Assembly (NCBI GenBank): GCA_947258845.1
Contig: CAMYJZ010000019.1
Location: forward strand, 20,595 to 54,419
Reading direction: 5' to 3'
Source of the DNA: an uncultured Ectothiorhodospiraceae bacterium
GTDB taxonomy: Bacteria > Pseudomonadota > Gammaproteobacteria > UBA9214
Length of the DNA stretch: 33,825 nucleotides
In this document: piece after piece, positions 16,382-24,912 of the stretch
How the letters are laid out: every line of letters starts with the position of its first letter
Numbering within the stretch: position 1 is the stretch's first letter
Notes under the pieces: model-generated
What the model was told of the DNA's origin: nothing
Database searches by the model: none
What the model saw: only the letters and a program-made list of their open reading frames with translations
Program-made: the position numbers and the translations under genes

Positions 16382-19300
16382 ATGGATACTCCCATTATCA
16401 ACAACGAAACTGCACACGGTAAATTCACGTCATTGTTCGGCGAACGCTTTTACGCGATACATAACGTGAATAATATAGCGCCTTTTTTTATCAGCGTCGT
16501 ATCGAATTCCGATCACTGGTTATTCATCTCCTCGACAGGCGGTTTGACGGCGGGCCGAATATCGCCCGAGACGGCGCTGTTTCCATACATAACGGTTGAC
16601 AAGATCCACGAAAGCACCCCGCATACCGGCAGCAAAACCCTGTTAAGTACGGTTATCCATGGACAGAGGCATGAGTGGGAGCCGTTTAACAAGGAACATG
16701 ACGGCCGCTTTGTAACCAGCCGCAGCCTCTATAAAAACATCCTGGGTAACAAGCTGTGTTTCGAAGAAGTAAACCATGACCTTGATCTGGCATTTCGTTA
16801 TTGCTGGGTTACCAGCGACAACTTCGGATTTGTACGGCAATGCGAACTCGAAAATCTTGGTAACGAGAACACAAGCGTCGAAATCGTAGACGGACTGCAA
16901 AACATCCTGCCTGCCGGCACGCCTCGCTACGCACAAACAAACGTCAGCAACCTCGTGGATGCCTACAAGTGGTCGGAGCTGGACGAAAAAACAGGTCTGG
17001 CATTTTTCACTCTCAGCTCCGGCATCACCGATCGCGCCGAGCCCTGCGAGTCTCTCAAGGCAACGACTGTATTTTGTCTTGGCCTGAGTGGTCACAAAGT
17101 GCTGCTCTCCTCGACTCAACTGGGGAAGTTCCGCAGCGGCGCGCCTATGGCACGGGAGGTTCACAAGCGCGGCATCAGGGGAGCTTACCTGGTCAATGCA
17201 TCCCTCGAAATGGAACCGCAGGCATCCCGGCAGTGGCGGGTAGTCGCCAACACCGAGCAGAGCCAGGCACACGCGGTAAGGCTGCAGAAAATGCTCGCTG
17301 ATCCGGATGCGCTGACCGGCGAGATATCCCGGTCAGTGGACAATGATTCGGACGAGCTGGCCCGTATCATGGCACGCGGAGACGCTTTCCAGGTCACCGC
17401 CGAAGAAAATGTATCGGCACACCATTATGCCAACGTGCTGTTCAATATCCTTCGCGGAGGCATCTTCGACAATCAGTACCAGGTATCGTCACTGGATTTG
17501 CGCAAGACCATCCAGGCATTCAACCACCAGGTATATCAGCGCCATACAGGACTATTCGATAGCTTACCCGCGAATCTGGACTACGCCGAATTATTAGCAT
17601 CCATCAGGCAGCAGGACGACCCGCAGCTGGAGCGCCTCGTTTTCGAGTACCTGCCCATTACCTTTGGTCGCCGGCACGGCGATCCCAGCCGGCCCTGGAA
17701 CCAGTTTTCAATCAAGATCAAAGATGAACGCGGCAATCACCTGCTCTCTTATGAGGGTAACTGGCGGGATATTTTCCAGAACTGGGAGGCCCTGGCCTTC
17801 AGCTATCCTGAATTTATCGAAACCATGATTGCGAAGTTCGTCAATGCCTCGACGGCGGATGGCTACAATCCTTATCGGATTACCAATGAAGGCATTGACT
17901 GGGAGGTCGAGGATCCCGATGACCCATGGAGTTATATCGGCTACTGGGGTGATCACCAGATTATCTACCTCCTGAAATTGCTGGAGCTCTCAAGCCAGTT
18001 CCATCCGCAGCGTCTATCTATCTTGCTGCACAAGCCTATTTTCAGCTATGCGAACGTTCCCTACAAAATCAAACCATTCGATGCCTTGTTGGCGAATGCC
18101 AGGAGTACCGTGGAGTTTGATCGGGAACTGGCTGAGCGCATCGCTCAACGAGTGGATTACCAGGGCGCCGATGCCAAACTGATAGAGGACGCCGATGGCG
18201 AGGTGTACCAGGTAAACCTCCTCGAGAAGTTGCTGGTGGCGCTGTTGTGCAAACTTGGCAACCTCGTTATTGATGGAGGCATCTGGCTGAATACCCAGCG
18301 CCCGGAGTGGAATGATGCCAACAACGCGCTGGTTGGACAGGGGCTTTCCATGGTGACCCTGTACTACATGCGCCGTTATATCGTATTCCTGCAAGGTTTA
18401 CTGGCGGATGAATCGGGTTCGATCTGCCTGTCCCGGGAAGTGGACCTGTGGCTGACGGAAACCGCCGCGGCATTGAGCAAGGTTCGTCCGCGACTGCAGG
18501 ATGGGCCGGTTAGCGAGAGGCTGAGGTACCAGTTACTGGTCGAGCTTGGACAGGCAGCCTCCCGTTACCGACAGACCGTCTACGAGCAAGGCACATTCAC
18601 GGGCAAAACACCCCAGCCACTGGACCAGGTGAGAACCTTGCTGACTGATGCACTGGCCGTGGTCGATCACAGCATCCGGATTAACGTCCGCGAAGACGGC
18701 CTGTACCACGCCTATAACCTGCTGCACATCAAGCGTGAAGCAGTCGAAATCGACACCTTGTATCCGATGCTCGAAGGCCAGGTAGCCGTTCTCAGTTCAG
18801 GTGCCCTGCCACCCGCCCAAGTGATCGAAATACTGGAGACACTTTTCGCCAGTGATATATATCGCCCCGACCAGGAAACCTTCATGTTATACCCGGATCG
18901 CCGCTTGCCCGGCTTCATGGAGAAGAACCGGATACCGGCCTCTCAGCTGGAATCGATACCGGTCCTGGTGCGCATGCTTGAAAAGCGAGACGATCGCATC
19001 GTGGTACGCGATGCAGACGGCTGCTACCGCTTCAGTGCAGAGTTTCACAATGCGGATGATCTCAACACCCTGCTGGACACCCTGGTGCAATCATACGGTG
19101 ACGAGCTCGAGGACGCGCGCCAGGCCCTGCTATCGCTCTATGAGAAGGTGTTCAATCACAGTGCGTTTACAGGCCGATCCGGCGGGATGTTCGGTTTTGA
19201 GGGACTGGGCTGCATCTACTGGCACATGGTATCCAAGCTGCTGCTGGCAGTGCAGGAGAACTTCTTCGACGCTCAGACGCAGGGCGCTGGTAAAGACACC

Positions 19301-19873
19301 TGCCGAAGCCTGGGACGGCTCTATTACCGCGTTCGCAAGGGGATCGGTTTCAACAAGTCTCCCGTGGAATATGGCGCTTTTCCGACAGACCCCTATTCCC
19401 ACACGCCCAAACACGCCGGTGCCCAGCAACCCGGCATGACTGGCCAGGTCAAGGAAGAAATACTGACGCGGTTTGGTGAGCTGGGCGTACGGGTCAGCGG
19501 CGGTGCAGTTCATTTCGAACCGGGCCTGCTGCGAGTGCGCGAGTTCACGACCCACCCCGAAACCTTCCGCTTTCTGGACGTTGATGGACAATGGCAGGAC
19601 CTGGCTGTACCGGAGTCAGGCCTGGCATTTACCTGGTGCCAGGTGCCGATTATTTATCGACTGGATGACTCTGCCAAGCCGACGCTGACCATTCACCAGG
19701 ATGACCGCAGCCTGCAGACCCTTGAGGAACTTGCCCTGCCCCCCGCTTCAAGCAAGGAACTCTTTATGCGCAGCGGCAGAATCCGCCTGATCGAGCTGGT
19801 TTTGGGAAGCAGCCAGCTATTTTCCGACCCTCCGACCAGCAACAGCACAGGCAAGAGCCAGCATCATGAATGA
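16382..19873 (+). CDS. Beta-1,3-glucan (oligosaccharide) phosphorylase, GH94/GH149/GH161-like
   Basis: 1163 aa from ATG 16382 (MDTPIINNETAHGKF). The frame stays open to a GTG at 16268 directly after the glgC stop, but the extra 38 residues look non-coding. The protein resembles inverting glucan phosphorylases: an N-terminal beta-sandwich (about 1-320, ending ANTEQSQAHAVRLQKML), a helical (alpha/alpha)6 barrel, and the catalytic acid motif PEWNDANNALVG with D645 as general acid. YYRVRKGIGFNKSPVEYGAFPTDPYSHTP near the C-terminus fits a phosphate/sugar-binding region. The length is well above GH94 (about 800 aa) and near that of GH149 and GH161 beta-1,3-glucan phosphorylases; which of the two cannot be settled by eye. 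No signal peptide, so cytoplasmic. It would release glucose-1-phosphate for GlgC and central metabolism. It overlaps the next gene by 8 bp. Confidence 0.85.
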   Translation: MDTPIINNETAHGKFTSLFGERFYAIHNVNNIAPFFISVVSNSDHWLFISSTGGLTAGRISPETALFPYITVDKIHESTPHTGSKTLLSTVIHGQRHEWEPFNKEHDGRFVTSRSLYKNILGNKLCFEEVNHDLDLAFRYCWVTSDNFGFVRQCELENLGNENTSVEIVDGLQNILPAGTPRYAQTNVSNLVDAYKWSELDEKTGLAFFTLSSGITDRAEPCESLKATTVFCLGLSGHKVLLSSTQLGKFRSGAPMAREVHKRGIRGAYLVNASLEMEPQASRQWRVVANTEQSQAHAVRLQKMLADPDALTGEISRSVDNDSDELARIMARGDAFQVTAEENVSAHHYANVLFNILRGGIFDNQYQVSSLDLRKTIQAFNHQVYQRHTGLFDSLPANLDYAELLASIRQQDDPQLERLVFEYLPITFGRRHGDPSRPWNQFSIKIKDERGNHLLSYEGNWRDIFQNWEALAFSYPEFIETMIAKFVNASTADGYNPYRITNEGIDWEVEDPDDPWSYIGYWGDHQIIYLLKLLELSSQFHPQRLSILLHKPIFSYANVPYKIKPFDALLANARSTVEFDRELAERIAQRVDYQGADAKLIEDADGEVYQVNLLEKLLVALLCKLGNLVIDGGIWLNTQRPEWNDANNALVGQGLSMVTLYYMRRYIVFLQGLLADESGSICLSREVDLWLTETAAALSKVRPRLQDGPVSERLRYQLLVELGQAASRYRQTVYEQGTFTGKTPQPLDQVRTLLTDALAVVDHSIRINVREDGLYHAYNLLHIKREAVEIDTLYPMLEGQVAVLSSGALPPAQVIEILETLFASDIYRPDQETFMLYPDRRLPGFMEKNRIPASQLESIPVLVRMLEKRDDRIVVRDADGCYRFSAEFHNADDLNTLLDTLVQSYGDELEDARQALLSLYEKVFNHSAFTGRSGGMFGFEGLGCIYWHMVSKLLLAVQENFFDAQTQGAGKDTCRSLGRLYYRVRKGIGFNKSPVEYGAFPTDPYSHTPKHAGAQQPGMTGQVKEEILTRFGELGVRVSGGAVHFEPGLLRVREFTTHPETFRFLDVDGQWQDLAVPESGLAFTWCQVPIIYRLDDSAKPTLTIHQDDRSLQTLEELALPPASSKELFMRSGRIRLIELVLGSSQLFSDPPTSNSTGKSQHHE

Positions 19874-21239
19874 TACGCATCTGAAATTCAGGGAGAAGCT
19901 GGGTTATGGCCTGGGTGACACGGCATCGAATTTCTTTTTCCAGACATTCAACATCTTTCTCCTTTACTACTACACCGATGTATTCGGCATTTCGGCCGCC
20001 GCGGTGGGTACGCTGTTCTTCGTGTCAAAGCTGTGGGATGCCTTCAACGACCCATTGATGGGCATAATCTCCGACCGCACCCGGTCACGTTTTGGAAAGT
20101 TCAGGCCCTATTTACTGTGGGTTGCCGTCCCGTACGGCTTGATGGGTTACCTCATGTTCGCCAACCCGGACCTTGGCGAGTCCGGAAAACTGGTTTATGC
20201 CTGGGTAACCTACACCCTGATGATGATGATATACACAGCGATCAATGTCCCCTACTCGGCGCTCATGGGTGTAATGACGCCCTCATCGCGGGAACGGACC
20301 GTTCTCTCGAGCTATCGGTTTGTCTGCGCGTTTGGAGGCGGGCTGCTGATTTCGATGCTGGTGCGGCCTTTAATCAATTATTTTGGTGCCGGTGACGAGG
20401 CGAAGGGTTTCAGTACCACGATGGCCCTGTTCGCTATCCTGTCGGTCGCCCTGTTCTGGTATACATTTTCAACGACCAGGGAAAGGGTAAAAACACCTGA
20501 TGATCATAAATCGAACCTGAAGCAGGACCTCAAATTCCTGGTTTCGAACCGCCCATGGATTGTGCTGTTTTTTGCAGCAATCTTCACACTGGCCAACGTC
20601 GCGGTAAAAAATGCGGTAACAGTACACTTCTTCAAATACTACGTTGGTGATGACGGTTCTTCAGTATTTCTATTCATGGATCGCACCACGCTTTTCCTGT
20701 CCGCCGGCATGCTGGCGATGATTCTTGGTGTTGCAAGCACCAAGTTTTTCATCCAGCGATTTGAAAAGAAATCCCTGATGATCTGGCTGAGCCTGCTCAA
20801 TGCCGCGTCAATGGCGATCATCTTCATGATTCCGCCCGACCAGTATTGGACCATGATGGCAGTAAATATCGTGGGAATGTACCTGGTAGGACCGACACCA
20901 GCCCTGGTCTGGTCAATGTATGCAGATGTCGCGGACTATGGTGAATGGAAGTACGGTCGACGCACAACCGGGCTCGTATTCTCCGCAGCACAATTTGCCC
21001 AGAAGTTCGGCCTGACTATTGGTGCCGGCCTTTCCGGCTGGTTACTGGCGCTTGTTGGATTTGTCGCGAATGTCGAGCAAACGGAAACGTCTCTTCTTGG
21101 AATACGCGTGATGTTCACGCTTCTTCCCGCCTGCTTTGCAACGGCGAACGCCTTCGTCCTCATTTTTTACAGGCTGAGTGACCGCCAGGTTGAGCAGATC
21201 GAAATAGAGCTGGGAAAACGCAATGCGGGCCTGGCCTAG
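19866..21239 (+). CDS. GPH-family MFS sugar:cation symporter 1
   Basis: 457 aa, about 12 membrane segments. It begins LKFREKLGYGLGDTASNFFFQTF, followed by FFVSKLWDAFNDPLMGIISDRTRSRFGKFRPYLLW (the conserved D-P-x-G and R-x-G-x-x-R-P signatures of the glycoside-pentoside-hexuronide family, MelB/XynP-like). The central cytoplasmic loop contains TTRERVKTPDDHKSNLKQDL. It starts 8 bp inside the phosphorylase gene, implying translational coupling. It probably brings beta-glucan oligosaccharides or disaccharides into the cytoplasm with sodium or protons. Confidence 0.92.
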   Translation: MNDTHLKFREKLGYGLGDTASNFFFQTFNIFLLYYYTDVFGISAAAVGTLFFVSKLWDAFNDPLMGIISDRTRSRFGKFRPYLLWVAVPYGLMGYLMFANPDLGESGKLVYAWVTYTLMMMIYTAINVPYSALMGVMTPSSRERTVLSSYRFVCAFGGGLLISMLVRPLINYFGAGDEAKGFSTTMALFAILSVALFWYTFSTTRERVKTPDDHKSNLKQDLKFLVSNRPWIVLFFAAIFTLANVAVKNAVTVHFFKYYVGDDGSSVFLFMDRTTLFLSAGMLAMILGVASTKFFIQRFEKKSLMIWLSLLNAASMAIIFMIPPDQYWTMMAVNIVGMYLVGPTPALVWSMYADVADYGEWKYGRRTTGLVFSAAQFAQKFGLTIGAGLSGWLLALVGFVANVEQTETSLLGIRVMFTLLPACFATANAFVLIFYRLSDRQVEQIEIELGKRNAGLA

Positions 21240-21339
21240 TTATCTGTAGTGCGCTTTTTAACACTGTGCCCGCAGGCACGCCAACAACGAATGATATAGC
21301 GGGTTTTAATATGGCTACGAATAAAGGGGAGTCCAATCA

Positions 21340-22779
21340 ATGATCCAGAAACACTACGCCACTCCGCCTGAGGACAGAATCCCGCTCAGCCAGAAAATCG
21401 CATTTGGCGCAGGAATGCTTGGCAACCAGATGTTTCCCGCCGCCCTGGCCATTTTCATGGTTGTTCTCGTGAAGGGTTTGGGCATGGACCCGATGCTATG
21501 GGGCATACTGTTTTTCGTTCCCCGCATGTTCGATGCCATCACGGACCCGATCATGGGCTTCATTTCGGATAATACAAACTCGCCGTGGGGACGCCGTCGA
21601 CCTTATATATTCATCGGTGCACTTATTGCCGGCGTGTTTTACATGATTATGTGGCAGGTCTACCCTGAGAACAGCCAGACCTACAATTTCACCTATTTCC
21701 TGCTGACATCCATCGTCTTCTACCTCGGGCTCACCATATTCGCCACACCCTATGTGGCGATGGGTTACGAGATGAGCAATGATTTTCATGAACGGACCAG
21801 ATTGATGGGCGTGGCACAATGGATCGGTCAGTGGGCGTGGGTTATCGTACCCTGGTTTTGGGTGATAATTTACGATCCAGATATATTCGAAACTCCCGCT
21901 GCAGGCGCACGACAGCTGTCTATATGGGTAGGTTTGTTTTGCCTGTGCCTGGCTATCGTACCAGCGCTCTTCTGCAAGACCCAGCCGGTTGACCCCGATC
22001 ACCTGCTAAAACTCACACGAGTTAATTTTCGAGAAAACCTGGGCAAGTTCTTCAGGGGTTTCGTTGACACTTTTAAAAACAAGTCATTTCTAAAATTATG
22101 CATCGCCACCTTTTTCGTGTTCAATGCCTTCAATACCATTGCCGGGTTTTCCTTCTTCATCATTGTTTACTATATGAATGCAGGTGATGCAGCTGTAGCA
22201 GGTACCTGGCCCGCCTGGTTTGGCTCGATCAGTGCGCTTTGCACCACTTTCCTGGTCATTCCTGTCATTACCTTCATTTCGCAGAGACTCGGTAAACGGA
22301 ATACCTTCCTTTTGTCACAGGCCATATCACTGGTGGGTTATTCCATGTTCTGGTGGTGTTTCCAGCCCGATAACCCTCTTATGATGTTTGTGCCACTACC
22401 CTTGTTTGCCTTTGGCATCGGTAGCCTGTTCACCCTGATGATGTCCATGACTGCGGATGTCTGCGATCTCGATGAGCTTAACACCGGATTTCGGCGTGAA
22501 GGTACCTTTGCCGCAATATACTGGTGGATGGTGAAATTCGGATTTGCAATTGCCGGCTTGTTGAGCGGGACGATACTTACACTTGTAGGCTTCGACCAGA
22601 ACATCGCCGTACAGACGCCTGAAACACTGACCGGACTCCGACTTGCCTATATCCTGGTACCGATAACCGGTACCGTTATCGCTATGGCAATAATGACGCG
22701 CTATGACATCACCGAGCAAAGGGCTCATGAGATTCGCCTGGAACTGGAAGCCAGGCGAGGTGAAAGAACCCTCACATAG
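21340..22779 (+). CDS. GPH-family MFS sugar:cation symporter 2
   Basis: 479 aa, about 12 membrane segments. It has PLSQKIAFGAGMLGNQMFPAAL, FVPRMFDAITDPIMGFISDNTNSPWGRRRPYIF and FATPYVAMGYEMSNDFHERTRLMG, which are GPH-family signatures. It is clearly different from symporter 1, so the pair probably divides substrates by size or linkage. A strong RBS (aaggggag, 21324-21331) precedes the ATG. A 10-codon reading frame (ATG 21311) overlaps its start as ATGA. It lies 100 bp after symporter 1. Confidence 0.92.
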   Translation: MIQKHYATPPEDRIPLSQKIAFGAGMLGNQMFPAALAIFMVVLVKGLGMDPMLWGILFFVPRMFDAITDPIMGFISDNTNSPWGRRRPYIFIGALIAGVFYMIMWQVYPENSQTYNFTYFLLTSIVFYLGLTIFATPYVAMGYEMSNDFHERTRLMGVAQWIGQWAWVIVPWFWVIIYDPDIFETPAAGARQLSIWVGLFCLCLAIVPALFCKTQPVDPDHLLKLTRVNFRENLGKFFRGFVDTFKNKSFLKLCIATFFVFNAFNTIAGFSFFIIVYYMNAGDAAVAGTWPAWFGSISALCTTFLVIPVITFISQRLGKRNTFLLSQAISLVGYSMFWWCFQPDNPLMMFVPLPLFAFGIGSLFTLMMSMTADVCDLDELNTGFRREGTFAAIYWWMVKFGFAIAGLLSGTILTLVGFDQNIAVQTPETLTGLRLAYILVPITGTVIAMAIMTRYDITEQRAHEIRLELEARRGERTLT

Positions 22780-22833
22780 TCTTCATTCCAGGCGCTCGCG
22801 GCCAGGCTGAGTCAACACCTCCGATAGAGCATA

Positions 22834-22853
22834 TTGGATCGCTGTTGATCCAA
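22834..22853 (+). other. Stem-loop between symporter 2 and GH17
   Basis: Perfect 7-bp stem TTGGATC / GATCCAA with a 6-base loop and no T-tract, 55 bases after the symporter stop. It may process or stabilise the mRNA. Confidence 0.35.
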
Positions 22854-22959
22854 CCTTCGATGCCTGCAGGCAACGGGGCTCACGGGTAATAAATCATAAC
22901 CTTGCAAAATACGAAATAAATTCCGGCTGTAAAGCCTTGAAATTACCAGGTGGTCCACA

Positions 22960-23862
22960 ATGGGTAGATACAAAACGAAAGATGCTTTAGCCAAGAAACT
23001 CGCTCTGGCCGGGATCGATGCCTCCAGCACCTCTGGCGGCAAACTGGCCACAATCGTTCAACATATACTCAAGCACAAGATTCACGGCATTACTTTCAGC
23101 CCCTATATCGAGGGGCAGGGTCCCGGCACGCAGATCACCGAAGAACAGGTCCGCGAGCGCCTTAACTATATCCTGCCCTATGTCGACTGGGTGCGTTCCT
23201 TCTCCTGTACTGAGGGCAACGAGCAGATCCCCGCTATTGCAAAAAAGAGCGGCCTCAAGACACTGGTCGGGGCCTGGCTGGAGGGCGATCGGGAGAATAA
23301 TGAGAAGGAGCTGGTTAATGCGATCAAGGTGGCAAAGGACTCCCATGCCGACATCCTGGCGGTGGGAAATGAGGTTCTGCTCCGCGGAGAACTTTCCGAA
23401 GACGAACTGATCGACTATATCATGCGGGCGAAGCAGGCCGTACCGGATGTACCCGTCGGATATGTCGATGCCTATTTCAAATTTGTTGACCATCCGCGGG
23501 TAACCGAGGCCTGTGATGTCATCCTCGCCAACTGCTACCCGTTTTGGGAAAGTTGCCCCGCCGAATATGCCCTGCTCTACATGAAAGATATGTATCATCG
23601 CGCCGTTCGTGCTGCGAACGGCAAGAAGGTCATCATCAGCGAAACCGGCTGGCCGAACAAGGGAACCTCTGTCGGGGGCGCCATCCCGTCGGAGGATAAT
23701 GCTATGAAATATTTCATCGATACCTATCGCTGGGCACAGGAGGAAGGAATCGAAATCTTCTATTTTTCCTCGTTTGATGAGGCCTGGAAGGTAGATAAGG
23801 AAGGAGACGTGGGGGCCTACTGGGGGCTTTGGGATGAAGACGGAAATCTGAAATATGTCTGA
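22960..23862 (+). CDS. GH17 beta-1,3-glucanase-like enzyme 1, no signal peptide
   Basis: 300 aa. GH17 features: GITFSPYIEGQGPGTQIT near the N-terminus (first strand of the TIM barrel), WVRSFSCTEGNEQIPAIAKK, ILAVGNEVLLR with acid/base E138, and VIISETGWPNKG with nucleophile E228. FSSFDEAWKVDKEGDVGAYWGLW at the C-terminus is typical. RBS aggtgg (22948-22953). There is no signal peptide, so the enzyme is predicted cytoplasmic, unlike most GH17 laminarinases. It overlaps the next gene by 8 bp. It may cut or transglycosylate imported beta-1,3-oligosaccharides; membrane export by another route cannot be excluded. Confidence 0.9.
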   Translation: MGRYKTKDALAKKLALAGIDASSTSGGKLATIVQHILKHKIHGITFSPYIEGQGPGTQITEEQVRERLNYILPYVDWVRSFSCTEGNEQIPAIAKKSGLKTLVGAWLEGDRENNEKELVNAIKVAKDSHADILAVGNEVLLRGELSEDELIDYIMRAKQAVPDVPVGYVDAYFKFVDHPRVTEACDVILANCYPFWESCPAEYALLYMKDMYHRAVRAANGKKVIISETGWPNKGTSVGGAIPSEDNAMKYFIDTYRWAQEEGIEIFYFSSFDEAWKVDKEGDVGAYWGLWDEDGNLKYV

Positions 23863-24823
23863 CATGCAAGCCGGACAATCCGCAAGCTGGCTTGCCATGC
23901 AGGCGGGGCATGCAAATGCGATCTGTTATTCCGGTTACCGGGAAGGACAGTCTCCTCACGCTGGTATTTTCCCGACGTATGATGATATCTGCGAGGATTT
24001 GCATATCCTTGCGCATAACTGGAAGTTTCTCAGGCTGTATGACTGCAGCCCCCATGCCGAGACCGTCCTCGAGGTGATTTGCCGGGAGGCCCTGGATTTC
24101 AAGGTCATGCTTGGGCTCGATGTGGCAGCCGAAATGAGCAACTGGAACTGCCCCTGGGGTGCCGAATACAGCGAGGAGAGCCTCACTGCCAACCGGGAAT
24201 CAAACAGCCAGCAGATTGACAAATTGATTGCGCTGGCAAAAGCGTACCCGGATGTCGTGTCCTGTGTATCGGTGGGAAATGAGGCCACCGTCGAGTGGAC
24301 TGACCACATGGTGCCGGTGGCAAATCTGATTACCTATGTACATAGAATCAAGGATGCCATCTCGCAGCCGGTGACCTTTTGCGAAAACTACGTACCCTGG
24401 ACCTCAAAGCTGGAGCCGCTGGCAGCCGAGCTGGATTTTATCTCGGTGCACACCTATCCCGCATGGGAGTACCGTACTATCGAGGACGCGCTCGAGTACA
24501 CCAAGCAAAACTATCATGACGTAATGCATCACTATCCCGGGAAGCAGGTTGTGATTACCGAAGCAGGCTGGACGACGACATCCAATGGCCGCGGACTCGA
24601 TAGCTGGAATGCATCCGAGGAGCTGCAGGCAATCTACTATCACCAATTAATCGAATGGACTACGAGAGAGAAAATTCTCACCTTTTTTTTTGAAGCATTT
24701 GATGAGCCCTGGAAGGGATCTTCCGACCCGCTGGATCCTGAAAAGCACTGGGGGCTATTTACCGTAGATCGCAGGCCAAAGCTGGCCATGCGGGAAATTC
24801 CGCGTTATGCAGAAATAAATTAA
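23855..24823 (+). CDS. GH17 beta-1,3-glucanase-like enzyme 2, no signal peptide
   Basis: 322 aa. A diverged GH17 relative of its upstream neighbour: AICYSGYREGQSP, FLRLYDCSPHAETVLEV, VSVGNEATVEW with E143 as probable acid/base, and VVITEAGWTTTSNG with E236 as probable nucleophile, ending FFFEAFDEPWKGSSDP and HWGLF. It begins inside the end of the GH17-1 gene (8-bp overlap) and has no signal peptide. The two may form a tandem pair of differing specificity, such as endo- and exo-acting or hydrolase and transglycosylase. The order of the two paralogues and their divergence suggest an old duplication. Confidence 0.88.
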   Translation: MSDMQAGQSASWLAMQAGHANAICYSGYREGQSPHAGIFPTYDDICEDLHILAHNWKFLRLYDCSPHAETVLEVICREALDFKVMLGLDVAAEMSNWNCPWGAEYSEESLTANRESNSQQIDKLIALAKAYPDVVSCVSVGNEATVEWTDHMVPVANLITYVHRIKDAISQPVTFCENYVPWTSKLEPLAAELDFISVHTYPAWEYRTIEDALEYTKQNYHDVMHHYPGKQVVITEAGWTTTSNGRGLDSWNASEELQAIYYHQLIEWTTREKILTFFFEAFDEPWKGSSDPLDPEKHWGLFTVDRRPKLAMREIPRYAEIN

Positions 24824-24854
24824 CTGCCTCTGTATGTTCCACTTTTGCCTTTAC

Positions 24855-24864
24855 TGCTATAGCG
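24855..24864. promoter_or_regulatory. Weak operator-like site upstream of selO (TGCTATAGCG)
   Basis: GCTATAGC (24856-24863) is a perfect 8-bp palindrome resembling the 10-bp GCTATATAGC core but two bases shorter. A one-mismatch relative (ATATAGCGGG) occurs at 21295 before symporter 2. Whether the regulator binds either is doubtful. Confidence 0.25.
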
Positions 24865-24912
24865 GGATAATGCTCTGGCAGACTTTTTTATTTCACCTGA
24901 TTTGGGAACCCA

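Noticed and set aside
22987-23898. 303-codon minus-strand frame opposite GH17-1
   Set aside because: Antisense to a GH17 gene with both catalytic glutamates; no motifs of its own.
24824-24912. Terminator formed by CTGCC and GGCAG before ACTTTTTTA
   Set aside because: The arms are only 5 bp and about 50 bases apart, so no convincing hairpin forms.
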